This document shows, in pieces, positions 12,601 through 23,382 of a stretch of DNA of 64,000 nt. The translations under genes were made by a program, and so were the position numbers. This DNA comes from Ectocarpus siliculosus (Eukaryota; Sar; Phaeophyceae; Ectocarpales; Ectocarpaceae): positions 7,923,699 to 7,987,698 of the forward strand of contig FN649741.1 of the NCBI GenBank assembly GCA_000310025.1, given 5' to 3'. The notes under the pieces are model-generated. The model worked only from the letters and a program-made list of their open reading frames with translations. It had not been told where the DNA came from and searched no databases. Position 1 is the first letter of the stretch. The number at the start of each line of letters is the position of its first letter.

Positions 12601-15600
12601 TCCGCTAGTGCGGTCGATACTACTAAGAAAACACACATACACACACACACACAAACACAGCCGCACTGAGACTGACGCTTTCGATTGGTCAGCCAACCGT
12701 GTACGCGGTTAAAGCTAGAAGACAAACAAACACACAAACCCTCGCCTCTCCCGCTCTTACCTCTGCGAGCGCTGCCTCCCTTTCTGACATGGCATTGACG
12801 GCTTTCATGAGCTCTCCCTCGGCGTGGGCCTTCTCTCTCTCGAGTCGAGGGACCTTTTCTTCCAACGTCCTGCAACACCAATACCAACGAATGTACGGCA
12901 CATTCACAGGAGGCGCTAGGGCTTATGACTAGTTTCGAGGGTGGGCGGCGCAGTGTACGGCAGGCTTCAGAACTAGTCGCGGGACACTTGAGGCGAGCGT
13001 GCTACCTTGCGACAAGCTTGAGCGATATCCATCACCACGGCTGGGTCCATGTCAGTATTGTACAATAGCAGGCACAATCCTAACTGCTTCACTACATTGA
13101 GGACATCGAGGACACAAGCACCCTTTCAGAAAGTTGTCCAGGGCTGTTGGATCGCAAAACAGCAGTTCTGGTAGGGGTCCATGTTTAGTGCCGATAAGTG
13201 CCCAGAAATTCGCCAGCACCATACCGGACCGGCACTATTCAAACTATCGAGAATTACTTGGAAATTCAGTGTGTGCACACCGAAAACACTGTAACGGCAC
13301 TATACCGGACACCGGCACTATTCAACCGGCACTAAACAGGGACCTCCACTGTACTTTGAAACTTTAAGGTAGCACAAGTTCCACACAGGAGGTGTTAAAA
13401 TTTTGAACATGCGAGTAAATTACCGTAGGCCGACTCCGGCCTCGCTGAGGGCCTTCGTCAGGGCCGCCATCTGCGCCTCCCGATCCTCGAGCTCCTCATG
13501 CACCGCATCTAACTCCTTCGCCATCGCCGATGTCTGGAACATTGTATAGCAAGATGAAACATGCGCGTCAACGTACGGTTGTTTTGCCAAATGATTCGAG
13601 ACTGTAGTCATGGGAAGTTGCTTCGATCCATGCACGAAGGGGGGTCCAACCTTAACACCAAGAGGGTTGTGTCATGCGTAGCGGCCAAACTCACGGCGAG
13701 GAAGGTGCAATAAAAGGGACGTTAGCAGACAGTCTCCGACGGATGTAAAATATGCCTGTCGATATGTTGTAGACGGGCTAAACCCGCCCGGGCGGTACTC
13801 TAAACCACGACAGCAGCCACACAATCTCTCACTTATACCCGCCACCGATCCCCCCACGCCTTACACTTTTCTCTAGACGCTTGATGTTACGATCATCGAC
13901 AGCGCACACCAGCGTCCATCCCCTTCTAGTCTGGCACCTCGTCAATCGCGACGGCATCCTTCGCCACAGACCTATCGACAAGTTCGTCGAGATAACTCGG
14001 TAGCTCTCCTTAAACACTCGATATGACCACCCGGTGCCATTTCGCAACGGTTTTCTCCCTCCATGTAGATCTGCCGGTTCAGCACGAAAAATTGGGTCCT
14101 ACACTTTCTGCTGCCGAGCATTTTCCCGAATTCCATTGAAAACCGGAAGACAAAGATGACGTCACGCTTCGCGTAGGATGTAGATACATACCTGGTCTGC
14201 CATCACGGTGTTCTCTGCCATGAGAACGTTAATGCGCTCGTTGAGCTCTCCCACCATCTCCCTCGCGCCCACACCTCCCAGACCTCCCGATGCCCCGGCC
14301 TGCTGCACCAGTTCGTCCAGCTCGCGAGTATGCTCTTGCCGCAGCTGGAAGACCCGAGAGGGACAGCAGTATTGTTTTCTTGTTTGCCGAGACCCGCCGC
14401 CACAACAACGTAGCAAAATGAAATATATATGATGACATTCCCATTGGACATCCTACTGGTAACTGCAAGACCCCGCCGAAACAAATTTACCCAAACAACC
14501 GAAGGGAGACAGCAGTACTCTCTTCTTGTTGAGTCGAGACTTACCGCCAAAACATCGTAGCAACGACAAATATATAATGATATTCCCATAGGACGTATGC
14601 TACTAGTAAATAGCTGTGATGTGAAAACAACCGTCACACCACAGTCCGTGCAAGCCGCACTCCCCGTGAGGGAAAAGACGCTACGTCGAAAAGTTGCCCA
14701 AGGCTCCAACAACTCAAGAAACAGCAGCAAGCGAGATACTAGAGACCACACTCCCCTCGAGACAATCGACATGCTCGTGTCTTACAGCCTCCCCGCTTCG
14801 AACAGTCTGTTTCCACTTGCCGTGTCGTTCTCCTCCACGAGTTGATGCGTCCGACCAGCGAGCTCCTCCATGCCATCCCTCTGTGCCGCAACCTGCCCCT
14901 CCAGGTCCTGCGTCGGTAGAAATATCGCTCGCTTTTCAAGCATTTTCAGCCTTTTGCCACGCACCACTTTCATGCCTTTGGCCACGGATCGGTTGAATGC
15001 TACCGCTGCCTACCACGTAAGAAGTTACGATAGACACACACCATGCACCACCGAGAGCCAAATCACAGCCATAACCTCTGCAGGACCGGCATCAAAGGGA
15101 GGGCACACCGTTAGCCAATCAAAACCAAGCAGTGATACCGACCGACCTGTATCCTGGCGTCGTAGGCCGCGAGAAGGGGAGACATGACCTCCGATGACGT
15201 CACCCACGGGGGAAGAGGAACATCGTCCGCGGCATCTTGCCCGCTAACCTCTCCGCCACCCTCTCCTCCTCGCCCCCCGCTTCCGTCTGCCCTTGTTGCC
15301 GTCGCTGAAGCAGCCGCGTCTGCTGCCGCTCGTGGGAACCGAACCTGGTACCTCTTCAACTCCGCTGATACTCTTCTTACCTACGGTTTGAAGTTTGAAA
15401 GACGTGGAATAGTGGACTGCGGTGTACTTGTGATCCAGGATATGTTGAAGGGTTGGGAGACGGACTCGATCTGTATGCCATTCACTCTCTTTTGTCATAT
15501 TGAATGGTTGAGGGTGGCGTGAGAATGTACGAGATACGGCAGATGGGGTCGATGGCATGACCTAGTGCGTAGCTATCGGCGTCGCTGACCTCAACCGCTG

Positions 15601-16147
15601 CAGGTACCGACTAAAGGCACTCTGAGAGGGAAAGGAGACGATCTACAGCTGTTTCTCGGGGTCTGTTCCGGGGAACGTTCTACGGAAGTTCGTAAGTTTC
15701 TTACCTGATCCTGCAGAAAGGCGTTTTCTTCTCGTGTCCTGGCCAACTCTTGCTCGTACAGACGCTTGTCCGCCAGAGCGTCCACCACAAGGGCCTGCCT
15801 CGTTCGAAAGTCGAAACGAACTGCGAGTCAGCACATCTCCCTCCGATACAGCCATATGGCTGAGGAGTTTCAGTCTGTACACATCTGATCCCACGCCCAA
15901 CAACCCAACAGACAGCAGCGCCTGAATTAAATCTCATTATGTAGTTCCCTGCAAGATGACGATTATCTGACTGATGCGCACACGTTGTTTCCCTAACGAC
16001 GACCACACGACATACCTCACGCTCTGTCGGCGGCTGCAGCCCCCCTTCGCGATTAATCCATGCGCTGGACCGTTCCGCCTGCGGACCGAGGCGAGGGATC
16101 CCGCCCGTCGGGCCAATCGTCGCCGGTCCACCTCCGCCTATCTCCAT
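3674..16147 (-). CDS. 19-exon coiled-coil protein, SCLT1-like (candidate basal-body distal-appendage protein)
   Basis: Exons in coding order: 16147-16016, 15794-15705, 15344-15147, 14907-14821, 14344-14192, 13533-13424, 12869-12761, 11718-11553, 10597-10491, 9849-9763, 9071-8982, 8730-8632, 8135-7953, 7164-7046, 6303-6181, 5615-5532, 4845-4686, 4307-4197, 3790-3674. They sum to 2,325 nt (774 residues plus TGA), and all 18 junctions keep one frame. The N-terminus (about residues 1-140) is Gly/Pro/Ala-rich with little predicted order. From about residue 140 the protein is continuous heptad-rich coiled coil, with no membrane segment or catalytic motif. The stretch PLLAAYDARIQDLEGQ followed by LVEENDTLRQEH resembles the PLVTEYDKHLGEL and VIKENERLHSEL region of animal SCLT1 (688 residues), as recalled and not searched. 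SCLT1 works at distal appendages that anchor the basal body, which fits an organism with flagellated spores. The start is the first Met of the first recognised exon; an in-frame Met lies upstream at 16297. Gene structure is firm; the family name is tentative, as other centrosomal coiled-coil proteins could look alike. Confidence 0.8.
4071..4103. repeat. ACTATAC tandem repeat in an intron
   Basis: Four to five copies of a 7-bp unit lie in the intron between the exons at 4197-4307 and 3674-3790. Confidence 0.85.
6557..6622. repeat. ATCAAT/ATCAGT hexanucleotide repeat in an intron
   Basis: Imperfect 6-bp repeats lie in the intron between the exons at 7046-7164 and 6181-6303. They create spurious Ile/Leu- or Gln/Tyr-rich open frames on the two strands. 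Confidence 0.85.
8177..8233. repeat. TGTG/GAGT low-complexity repeat in an intron
   Basis: Alternating GTGTGT and GAGTGAGT blocks lie just upstream (in the minus direction) of the exon at 7953-8135. Confidence 0.8.
13165..13358. mobile_element. MITE-like element in an intron of the coiled-coil gene
   Basis: The right end reads GGCACTAAACAGGGACCTCC and the left end carries the partial reverse complement (GGGGTCCATGTTTAGTGCC), giving diverged terminal inverted repeats of roughly 25-30 bp. Internal GGCACTATTCAA and GGCACTATACC motifs recur. About 190 bp long, with no coding capacity. The TIRs recall pogo/Tigger-type non-autonomous elements, but the family is not certain. It lies between the exons at 13424-13533 and 12761-12869. 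Confidence 0.5.
14354..14618. repeat. imperfect tandem duplication within an intron
   Basis: About 110 bp at 14354-14465 (GACAGCAGTATTGTTTTCTT...) recurs in diverged form at 14505-14618 (GACAGCAGTACTCTCTTCTT...), a period of roughly 152 bp. Both copies lie in the intron between the exons at 14821-14907 and 14192-14344. Confidence 0.7.
14815..14820 (-). other. GC-AG intron donor (GCAAGT)
   Basis: The exon at 14907-14821 must end in phase 0 to join the next exon, which opens in phase 0 at 14344. The only donor that does this is GCAAGT, the classic non-canonical GC donor. It joins VEENDT to LRQEH and keeps the heptad pattern. The nearby GTAAGA at 14785-14780 would shift the frame. Confidence 0.7.
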
Positions 16148-17330
16148 TCTTGCTTTAGTAGCGTACCCAAGGGTCTGATCAAACACAACAATGGAACACC
16201 CAGGGAGGAGGCTTTGTCCGGAGAAACCCAACACCTCTTGCTGGAGAATGGCTGACGGGGACGTACGATATGAAGTATCAAGCCCAAAAATTGACAATAA
16301 TGCTGAACAAGTCCGACGCGGCTAAAATATAAACGCGGCTGGAAGTTGCAGTGGCCACCAGCCAGGCAGAGAGACAGCCATGGGGTACCCACATCGTCAC
16401 GGGCGCAGCATGCCTACTGGTACGCTCGCAGATGCTACTACAATCTAGCGATTTTCTACACCTACACGGCAGTGACTGCGGAGTATACAGCTAGCGTGCT
16501 CGGCGGGTTCGGCACTGACGACTGTTGCGGTTGTGGGATATTCCACTCTTCATACTCTCGGATCGAAGGCGTGCATGCTTCGGCCCGAGCACCAGCCCCG
16601 TCTGCCTTCATAAGGGCAGAACTTCGTCCTTCTACCCTGATTCCGTATTCCTTTTCAACCGCTGTTTTTTTATCGCACAAGCAAGAACATCGAATGCAGC
16701 AGTGTTTATTTGTAAACGATACACAACGATGTGCATACGGGCACACCTCCTTATCATACTACTCGGGAATATTTCTGTGTTGGTGCCGTAAAATCATGCC
16801 CCAATTGCAAATGGAATCTAGTGTCGATGGTCCACAACAGGGGTATAATTGTGGACGTTGGATGGTCGAGGGAAGGAGTCCAAGCCGAAGTGCCAGATTC
16901 GACGTGAGAAATGACGTGGGCAAGAAGCAGGGCTGCTAAAACGTGCTTCGGTAGGATACATGTAGCTGGGTCTCTCTCGCGAAGAGCTAAATACCGTAGA
17001 GGCAATCATCACACGTACAGTCGCCCCGTGGCCACACGCCTGGTACGGCCAAATTGAATCCAGAAGGCAAACGCCCCAGGGGTTCAGCTTAATGTCTATG
17101 TGCCTGATGTCCTGGTGTAGATAAGTAGAAGACAAGCGTTCCCATTTTGAGAGGAATCGGACAAGGTTCGTCGGTTGTAGCCTAATCCAAAGTGATTTCG
17201 GGCCAAATACTCCAAGACGAAAGTCCGGCTGAGGAGTCCTTCCCTTATCTACGACTTCTAGTACTTCAGCAGAAGGTGTAATACAGAGGCGACGTGCACG
17301 CTGGCACGCTCAGATCTGTTGTTAGGGCTG

Positions 17331-17378
17331 TGATATCGTGATATCGGGATATCGTGATATCGGGATATCGTGATATCG
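17331..17378. repeat. GATATCGTG/GATATCGGG tandem repeat
   Basis: Alternating 9-bp units, each containing the GATATC palindrome, repeat about five times. Confidence 0.9.
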
Positions 17379-18350
17379 AAGGCTGTATTCGCTAAAGTGT
17401 CGCTGGGTCCTAAAACACCACAAACCGCCACGAGCCCTTCAGTTAACCTCCTGCACTACGCGTCAGTTGGACCAGTACGGACATTAGAAGGTACTGAGTG
17501 GAGATCGGAACGGCTTTTAATGTGAAGACAACAACAACAACAACAACTGGTATGTACAGGTCGTCGGTGGGCTACTGCTGTACAGTAGACCTGCAGTTCA
17601 GGAGACTGGCCTCGCACACGAAAGGTGAACATGTGCATATATACAAGCCTTTGCATACCGATGCTGTGGTCTGCCACCGCTGTTCATGGAACGTACACGC
17701 GGGGAGGATCATAAGCAATCTGCTGCTGTTATCCAGGGGAGGGGAGGGCAGGATAGGAGTACTGATCATCAGTTCCCAGAAAAGGCACCGGGCAATCGAA
17801 CACACACGTTCAACTTATATTATCTACATGATGAAAGTTGGATTCGTTGTGCCAACCCACCTCTTTGTCTGCCGAAGCCCGGTTCAGGTATCTAGCTCAC
17901 CTCGTGCTCTCGTGCAATCGACAAAGAGGACGCAGCACCAGCTGCGAAGCCGCCCCCCCGGCGATCCCCTCGGGCGGACTTGCCACTTGGATCCAAATAA
18001 AGGAAGAGCCTCTGGTCCGGCCCCGAGCAATCTTGTGCAGATGGATACCAAGATGCTAGTCGCAGAGCTGATGGGCATAGAGTAAAACCACAACTACAGC
18101 ACGTACAAAGGGTCAGCGGAGCTGAGAGCTGAGAGATGGTCGAGCACCCTGTCGACTGCTGTCGAGTTGGTTGGTCGGTGGGTTGGGTCGTTTGTTGTTG
18201 GGCCGGGGGCCGAGGGCATCGCAGATTGGACCAAAAAAGATACCCCCCCATGAAATGCGGCGGGATCGAAGAGAGAAGGCAGTGTTCTGTACTGTGCGGC
18301 GTGTCTGTCTGTTCTCATGTCTCCCCCTCAGCTCCTCAGCTGCTGTCCGG

Positions 18351-18386
18351 TGCTGCGTGCTGCGTGCTGCGTGCTGCGTGCTGCGT
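18351..18386. repeat. CTGCGTG tandem repeat
   Basis: Five consecutive 7-bp copies are read directly. Confidence 0.9.
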
Positions 18387-19346
18387 TTTGATTATGGGCG
18401 TACGCTTACCTTTTGGGGAGAGGTGTTCCCCCGGTCGGTGGGAGTGGCAGCAGCAGCAATATAACAGCCACAACTTCACATGCTGCTGTTGGAGCTGAAG
18501 CCGTTGTCAGACCGCCGGGCTGGGTGAGACGCCTCCAACACGTGAAGATGAGACACCGCCAACAGGAAACTCGTGGTATTGCTACCGGCAGAGGTGATCC
18601 GGTAGCCAGTGGCAGACCGGGAGGCTGGAGACCCCGCCAGCGGATCGGCTTTAGCATCGATGGCACGACATTGATCGGGGTGCTGTGGGAAGAGGATGGG
18701 TTACGGAACCTTGGCTTGTCGCAGTCTCTTGACTGGAGACACGACGGGAAGCCGGGAGAGACGGGAGGTGTCTACAACGCCCAAAGAGATGTAGGAAAGT
18801 ATTTTGGTGGTATTGGTTGGTGGGAGGGGAGAGTCTGAGGCAGTGCAAGCTAGAACAAACACCCGAGGCACGTCAAATGTGGCAGAAGCAAAGGGGCGGG
18901 GACGGTGCGGACTTCGTAGCCAAAAGAGTTCTTGTGCCATTGTGCACGGGGGGGAGAATTCGGGGGGGCACGAGGTTGGCGGCAAATTTGAATCCCAAAG
19001 GAATAGTGTGTCGGTAAAACCGTTTTCCATTGGAAGCTTCCATTAGCGTCACATACGATGGAGCTACATCGAGATGACGTCGATTGCGGGGAGAAGCATA
19101 TTGCTCTTGCGCTCCCGAAGCCTCGAGAGAACTCGGAGGCAGCGAAACCTTGAGAGAAACCATACGCCGCCATGACGGTCTACGCCGTGGTTGCCAGCGG
19201 CGACGCCCATTGCAAATGTGCCGGCCGCGTTGTCAGCTCCGCAGGCCCCCGTGGTGCCACCTGCGACCCAACCGGACATGTTTTCTTCGTTACTTTCATG
19301 CCGTGATCTGGGCAGCCCAAACCTCTCGCGTGCTATACGGCCGTTG

Positions 19347-20047
19347 CCTTAAGGGCGCGGGGGGGGTTCGCAATGCCTCCTCTGAAATCCAGGAAACGCC
19401 TGCATATCTCAGTTTTCCAAAGTCTAGCTCCAGCACAAAACTACCATCGCAAATTAACCGTCCGCAGCGGTCGCTCGTGCACAATGTTAGTGTCTGAGAT
19501 TGTAGCCCATGTGATGCACTGCAGGCTAACGGTCCGCGATTTTCCAAACGATCCTTCTATCATCGAGATCGGTGAGCTACAAGCAGGATGTTTGAAGCTG
19601 CTGTGCGGCCCGATTTTGAAACGCTTCGAGCACACAGCAACGGCGAATCAGCGCCTCTGTGAGTGTTTGGGGCCGCAAACTGCAGCGCCGCTCTTCCCTC
19701 ACATGTCCTACTCGTCGCCGTAGTCGATTTGAATGTCTGGGGTCATGTATTTGTAGGCCAGCTTGAAGCGTTTCAAAAACGGACCGCACAGCAGCTTCAA
19801 ACATCCTGCTTGTAGCTCACCGATCTTGACGATAGAATGATCGTTTGGAAAATCGCGGACCGCTAGTCTGCAGTGCATCACATGGGCTACAGTCTCAGAC
19901 ACTAACATTGTACACGAGCGACCGCTGCGGACGGTTAATTTGCGATGGTAGTTTTGTGCTGGAGCTAGACTTTGGAAAACTGAGATATGCAGGCGTTTCC
20001 TGGATTTTGTAGAGGAGGCACTGCGAACCCCCTCCCCCCCCTTAAGA
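19347..20047. repeat. long inverted repeat, 285-bp arms around a 129-nt loop
   Basis: The arm at 19347-19631 is the reverse complement of 19761-20047. By eye about eleven substitutions fall in the roughly 245 bp I could align base by base, so identity is around 95%. The outer ends carry G- or C-runs and CTTAAG-like sequence. A transcript through it would fold into a long hairpin. The same peptide is open outward-to-inward in both arms. Confidence 0.9.
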
Positions 20048-20145
20048 GCGGGCCCCACGCTTGATGTTGCCCGGTTGTTTACTCCGGATGGGCTCAGGTG
20101 CGCGGATGGGTCACATGTGCTACGGTCATTCCGTCTGAATCCCAT
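19708..20145 (-). CDS. unrecognised open frame spanning the right arm of the inverted repeat
   Basis: A 145-residue frame runs into the loop and ends ...TPDIQIDYGDE. The arm-encoded part (KSRKRLHISVFQSLAP ... GELQAGCLKLLCGP) is also open on the plus strand in the left arm (19373-19723), with about six amino-acid changes. I do not recognise the family. Conservation of the frame in both arms may simply reflect recent duplication, so this could be a gene fragment caught in the repeat. No splice sites or neighbours support a full gene. Confidence 0.25.
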   Translation of the reverse strand: MGFRRNDRSTCDPSAHLSPSGVNNRATSSVGPALKGGEGVRSASSTKSRKRLHISVFQSLAPAQNYHRKLTVRSGRSCTMLVSETVAHVMHCRLAVRDFPNDHSIVKIGELQAGCLKLLCGPFLKRFKLAYKYMTPDIQIDYGDE

Positions 20146-21662
20146 CGCAGAATTGAGGCTGCCTGTGCGGGGTTCGACTGCCAGGCCTGACGATTGCGAG
20201 GGGGTTTGGACTCGGGAAATGCTTGCTACGGTATCGGCATTCGGCAGGTTCGCCGAAGCCAGATCAACCTCAACTACGACTCCAACCGGACTTCCTCGGG
20301 GAGCTCCACCAATGGTTGGCGCTCTCTACCCTTCAAACCCTAAGCCATGGTGTCACGCACGGCACGTTTTCGTATCTCTTCTAGCGGGTCCCCCGACGCC
20401 TCCTGCATCGGATTTCGGGAACGGCGGTTGAGACGGGCGAAGGGCCTTTTCGAGGGGAAGAAGTCTCCCGCGCGACGGGTTGTCCAAGCTCATCATCGAC
20501 AAGTAGGAGGTGTTCGCCCTCTTCCACGTCATGTGGCAGTTTGATACGATAGACAAGAGTTTCCCTGACGCCTGACATCGTGCACGAGTGCGGATCGCCG
20601 CCGACAACTAGCCAGGGGGGAGTTCAACCGCGGCCACGCGCGCGACCTTGAGACCAGCGCGTTGTTGGTACAGCTGTTCGCCTTGCCGTCGTCGAGCACA
20701 AGCTTCTCGTAGAACATCTTGTTGCGCAGGGAGGTGCCAACTGCCGACAACGGGGTGTCGGATGCCTAGTTCTACCATCCGGTGACTCGACTGCTGTGCC
20801 TGAAGTCTGGCACTTTCTGAGACGCGTAGGACGCACTGTTATAGTTGTTGTGTTGTGGTGATGGTGGCTTGTTATGTCTTCACAGAAATGTTAATACGCT
20901 TTGTCTCTAGCGTCCATACTGGTCCAACACACGCCGTACCCTTTCGCAGGCGACATTTCGGGAGAAAGCGGTCGACAATGGAGAGCCCACCTCCCCCCGT
21001 CGACACACGGGGCTAAGAACACAACTATCAAGAAGTCAAGACGATATCCTCGCAGGATTCTGTCCTCATGCCCATGTTGGTTCTCTGTGTGTTTGACGCT
21101 CATCGTGTATTCACCGCCGAAACAAAGCCCCGGTAATGCCATCCCCTCACCACACACCTAAAACTTCGGGGCGGCTAAGACCAAGGCAAGGCGATAGCTG
21201 TTTCTTGCTCCGTTCCATAACCCACAAGCCGCACATTTCTCCTCCACATGTCCCGGAATACTCCATTCCACGCCAGGTAGGTTCTCGCCGGCGAGGCTCT
21301 CACCCCCGCCGCCGCGCGCCGATACATGAACAGAAAGACACACCTTCTGCCGCAGTACGTAGTATCTCTCAAAATGTTGCTGCCTCGGAGATTTCTTGAG
21401 GCTTCGGGACCAAAGGAGACAGGTGAGCTCTCTTTTCGCGCATTCCCTGATAATCAACATCAGCGACTACACGATTACAGTAGTTCCATCGTCTGTGCAA
21501 CTCGAGGCCTTCGACAGGGTAGATTCAATTTTCTTTTGTGTCTCTTCCTCCCTCGGGGCGGACGAAAGAGAGAGCCGTCTTGGTAGGGCCAATGGAAGAT
21601 GCCGGGTTGGGACGCCTGAAACACTAAATCCGGGATCGAACTGCCGCCTGCTCTACCAATGG
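20048..21662. other. stretch with short unrecognised frames
   Basis: Minus-strand frames around 20381-20750 have coding-like composition (for example LPHDVEEGEHLLLVDDE near 20.5 kb and NKMFYEKLVLDDGK near 20.7 kb), but they lie in different frames and match nothing I know. They could be exons or remnants of an unidentified minus-strand gene. Nothing else is visible. Confidence 0.25.
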
Positions 21663-22370
21663 TCAAGGCATGTGGACTGACGCCGTAGACGGCGTGAGGT
21701 CCACGTTGAATGGGCCAACGTTAATCTGCGGCTGAGTTTCTTCCCGCGAAGTCAGGTTGTTGTCCAGCACCGGAAGGCTCTCAAGACTGCCGCATTCGCA
21801 AGGAAGGGGTGGGCACACCGTACCGGTGGCACCCGTGTCAGCTTCGGTACTTCGCACATCGACGACCGGCCGCGGGGGCTTCTCTGCCAGCTCCCTGGGT
21901 GGGCCGCCGCACCCAATGGCCCGGGCTCCTGTGTCGGACAGTACACCTCCATGGGTGCATGATTCGGCTGCTTCTGGCGCACGATTGCTGCGACACAGCC
22001 GGTCGTGGGCCTTCTGGTGGGCGGCCGGGTCAGAGGCGGCTCGGCGCCGACGGCTAGGTGGCACAAGAAGGGCAAAGGTATGAAAGCGCCTTTCTGTCAG
22101 GCTCTCTGGCACGGTGTCAATAGACACACCCAAAAATGAAAGGCAATCAACCAAGAAGATAGACCTATCCACCGGTTGCGCTTGTGCTTGACGCCCAAAG
22201 TTAAAAGAACTGGCACTTGGAACGTGCTCCGCGCGAAGAACGCCTTCGCAAGAAATACAACAAAGAATGATTTCCAAAAAAAACAAGACTATTGTGGTCT
22301 TAATTCCTGCATACTGCATGAAAGTCCCACTGACCACGGGTAACACGAATACTTCAGAGCGAGTGGTCAA
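21663..22370 (-). CDS. unrecognised 235-residue open frame, possible terminal exon
   Basis: This is one of the longest minus-strand frames in the left half. The segment below about 22060 is GC-rich and begins just after a pyrimidine tract ending in CTAG, so the real coding part, if any, may be a terminal exon of about 390 bp that stops at 21663. It is Pro/Arg/Ala-rich with six Cys. The upper part includes a hydrophobic run (TTIVLFFLEIILCCISCEG). No family is recognised; it may be chance. Confidence 0.2.
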   Translation of the reverse strand: MTTRSEVFVLPVVSGTFMQYAGIKTTIVLFFLEIILCCISCEGVLRAEHVPSASSFNFGRQAQAQPVDRSIFLVDCLSFLGVSIDTVPESLTERRFHTFALLVPPSRRRRAASDPAAHQKAHDRLCRSNRAPEAAESCTHGGVLSDTGARAIGCGGPPRELAEKPPRPVVDVRSTEADTGATGTVCPPLPCECGSLESLPVLDNNLTSREETQPQINVGPFNVDLTPSTASVHMP

Positions 22371-22689
22371 TCGCAGCGGATTACAGCAGCAGCAGGACCT
22401 GTAGCAAAGACACCACTAGCCTAAAAGCACGCACTCACGCACATCGAAAAGTCACGGCGAGAAAATAAATACCCGTCACATGATGCAAAATTCCAGGCCA
22501 ATTCTGCAGCGCGTACGCAAAACCGGCACCCACTACAAATACGGAACATCATGACGATGATATTCAACGATGCGACCGCGATGACATTGGCCTTATCCTC
22601 TTGCGTCGCCCCCGGGAGACAAGCCACCTAACTCCCGAAGGGGAGCGTTGTACTACTGTATACATGCCGATCTAGAAATAGCCACCGAT

Positions 22690-23017
22690 CGGCACAGATG
22701 GTTACACCACCATCGACCACGCCATGGGTATCGATAGTACATTATGACACCTTCGTCTAGCAACAGGTAGCGAGTGAACGTGCAGCGCTCTATCTATCAA
22801 GAAATAGGTACGATCGACAAGACTGTGGGCCTTCATCGTTGCCATAGCTATCGATCGATGATACAGTAGTTTGATATTGGAATTACAATATGCGATCATG
22901 CTGGCATTCCCAAAATTATTGCATAACGCAAGAGGTATCGATCTACATACCTACAACGATACCTATCGATAGGCCACACGCCTCGCCTATCGACAATCCA
23001 ACACGCCATTGAATAGG
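22690..23017. repeat. TATCGAT-rich low-complexity stretch
   Basis: Many scattered TATCGAT, ATCGAT and CTATCG motifs occur from about 22.7 to 23.02 kb, directly next to the point where the truncated transmembrane exon stops matching its intact relative. Confidence 0.5.
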
Positions 23018-23382
23018 CTATCGTTCGTGGTGTGGCCGCGCACTGCCGTCATGCCTTTTTGGGGATGGCGGAGGCAGAGCATCACGCTGGTGTGCACCAT
23101 CATGCACATACGGTGTCGCCGGCGGCGGGGATGAGTCTTTCTGGGTAGCAGGTGGCGGGCCCCGAGTATCTTTTCCCCTGATTGGAGTGGGTGTCCTGCT
23201 GCCGTTGCTGGTGCTGTTCACCCCGGCCGTGCTCCACGCTGTCCCACCGTTGGAAGGAGGGGCCGGCGGGTCGGGGTCCGTGCTCTTCGCGGTCCGTCGG
23301 CGACCTAGGAAGAATCCAAGTGCTCCTAACGCCAGCGCGCCGGCCACAGCGCCGACTACAACGCCCACCATCGATGCGCCTT
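23018..23382 (-). pseudogene. truncated duplicate of the receptor transmembrane exon
   Basis: From an acceptor at 23383-23388 the frame encodes GASMVGVVVGAVAGALALGA, then GFFLGRRRTAKS and STDPDPPAPPSNG. This is the same Gly/Ala/Val-rich membrane segment, Arg-rich stop-transfer and proline linker as the exon at 55562-56508. Both open in phase 1 after a conserved pyrimidine tract. Similarity fades near 23.05 kb and a stop follows at 23018, about 120 residues after the acceptor. The four-helix bundle and kinase are therefore absent. With the three stalk exons upstream on the same strand it could give a kinase-less membrane protein, but no LRR exons were found on this strand, so a dead duplicate is more likely. 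Confidence 0.7.

Larger units (their letters stand above)
16148..19346. other. upstream region and intergenic stretch, no gene recognised
   Basis: This lies 5' of the minus-strand coiled-coil gene and should hold its promoter and 5' UTR, though no specific element could be identified. Open frames on both strands are short and unlike known proteins. The identifiable content is the ATATCG repeat near 17.35 kb and the CTGCGTG repeat near 18.36 kb. Confidence 0.4.

Noticed and set aside
13005-13050. Possible small extra exon of the coiled-coil gene (MDPAVVMDIAQACRK)
   Set aside because: No usable acceptor nearby, and the flanking exons already join in phase without it.
14780-14785. GTAAGA as donor of the exon ending near 14821
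   Set aside because: A strong consensus, but it breaks the frame with the next exon, while GCAAGT upstream keeps it.
21625-21662. tRNA-like string on the minus strand (TGGTAGAGCA followed by GTTCGATCCC)
   Set aside because: D-arm-like and T-arm-like motifs are only about seven bases apart, leaving no room for an anticodon arm. At most a relic or chance.
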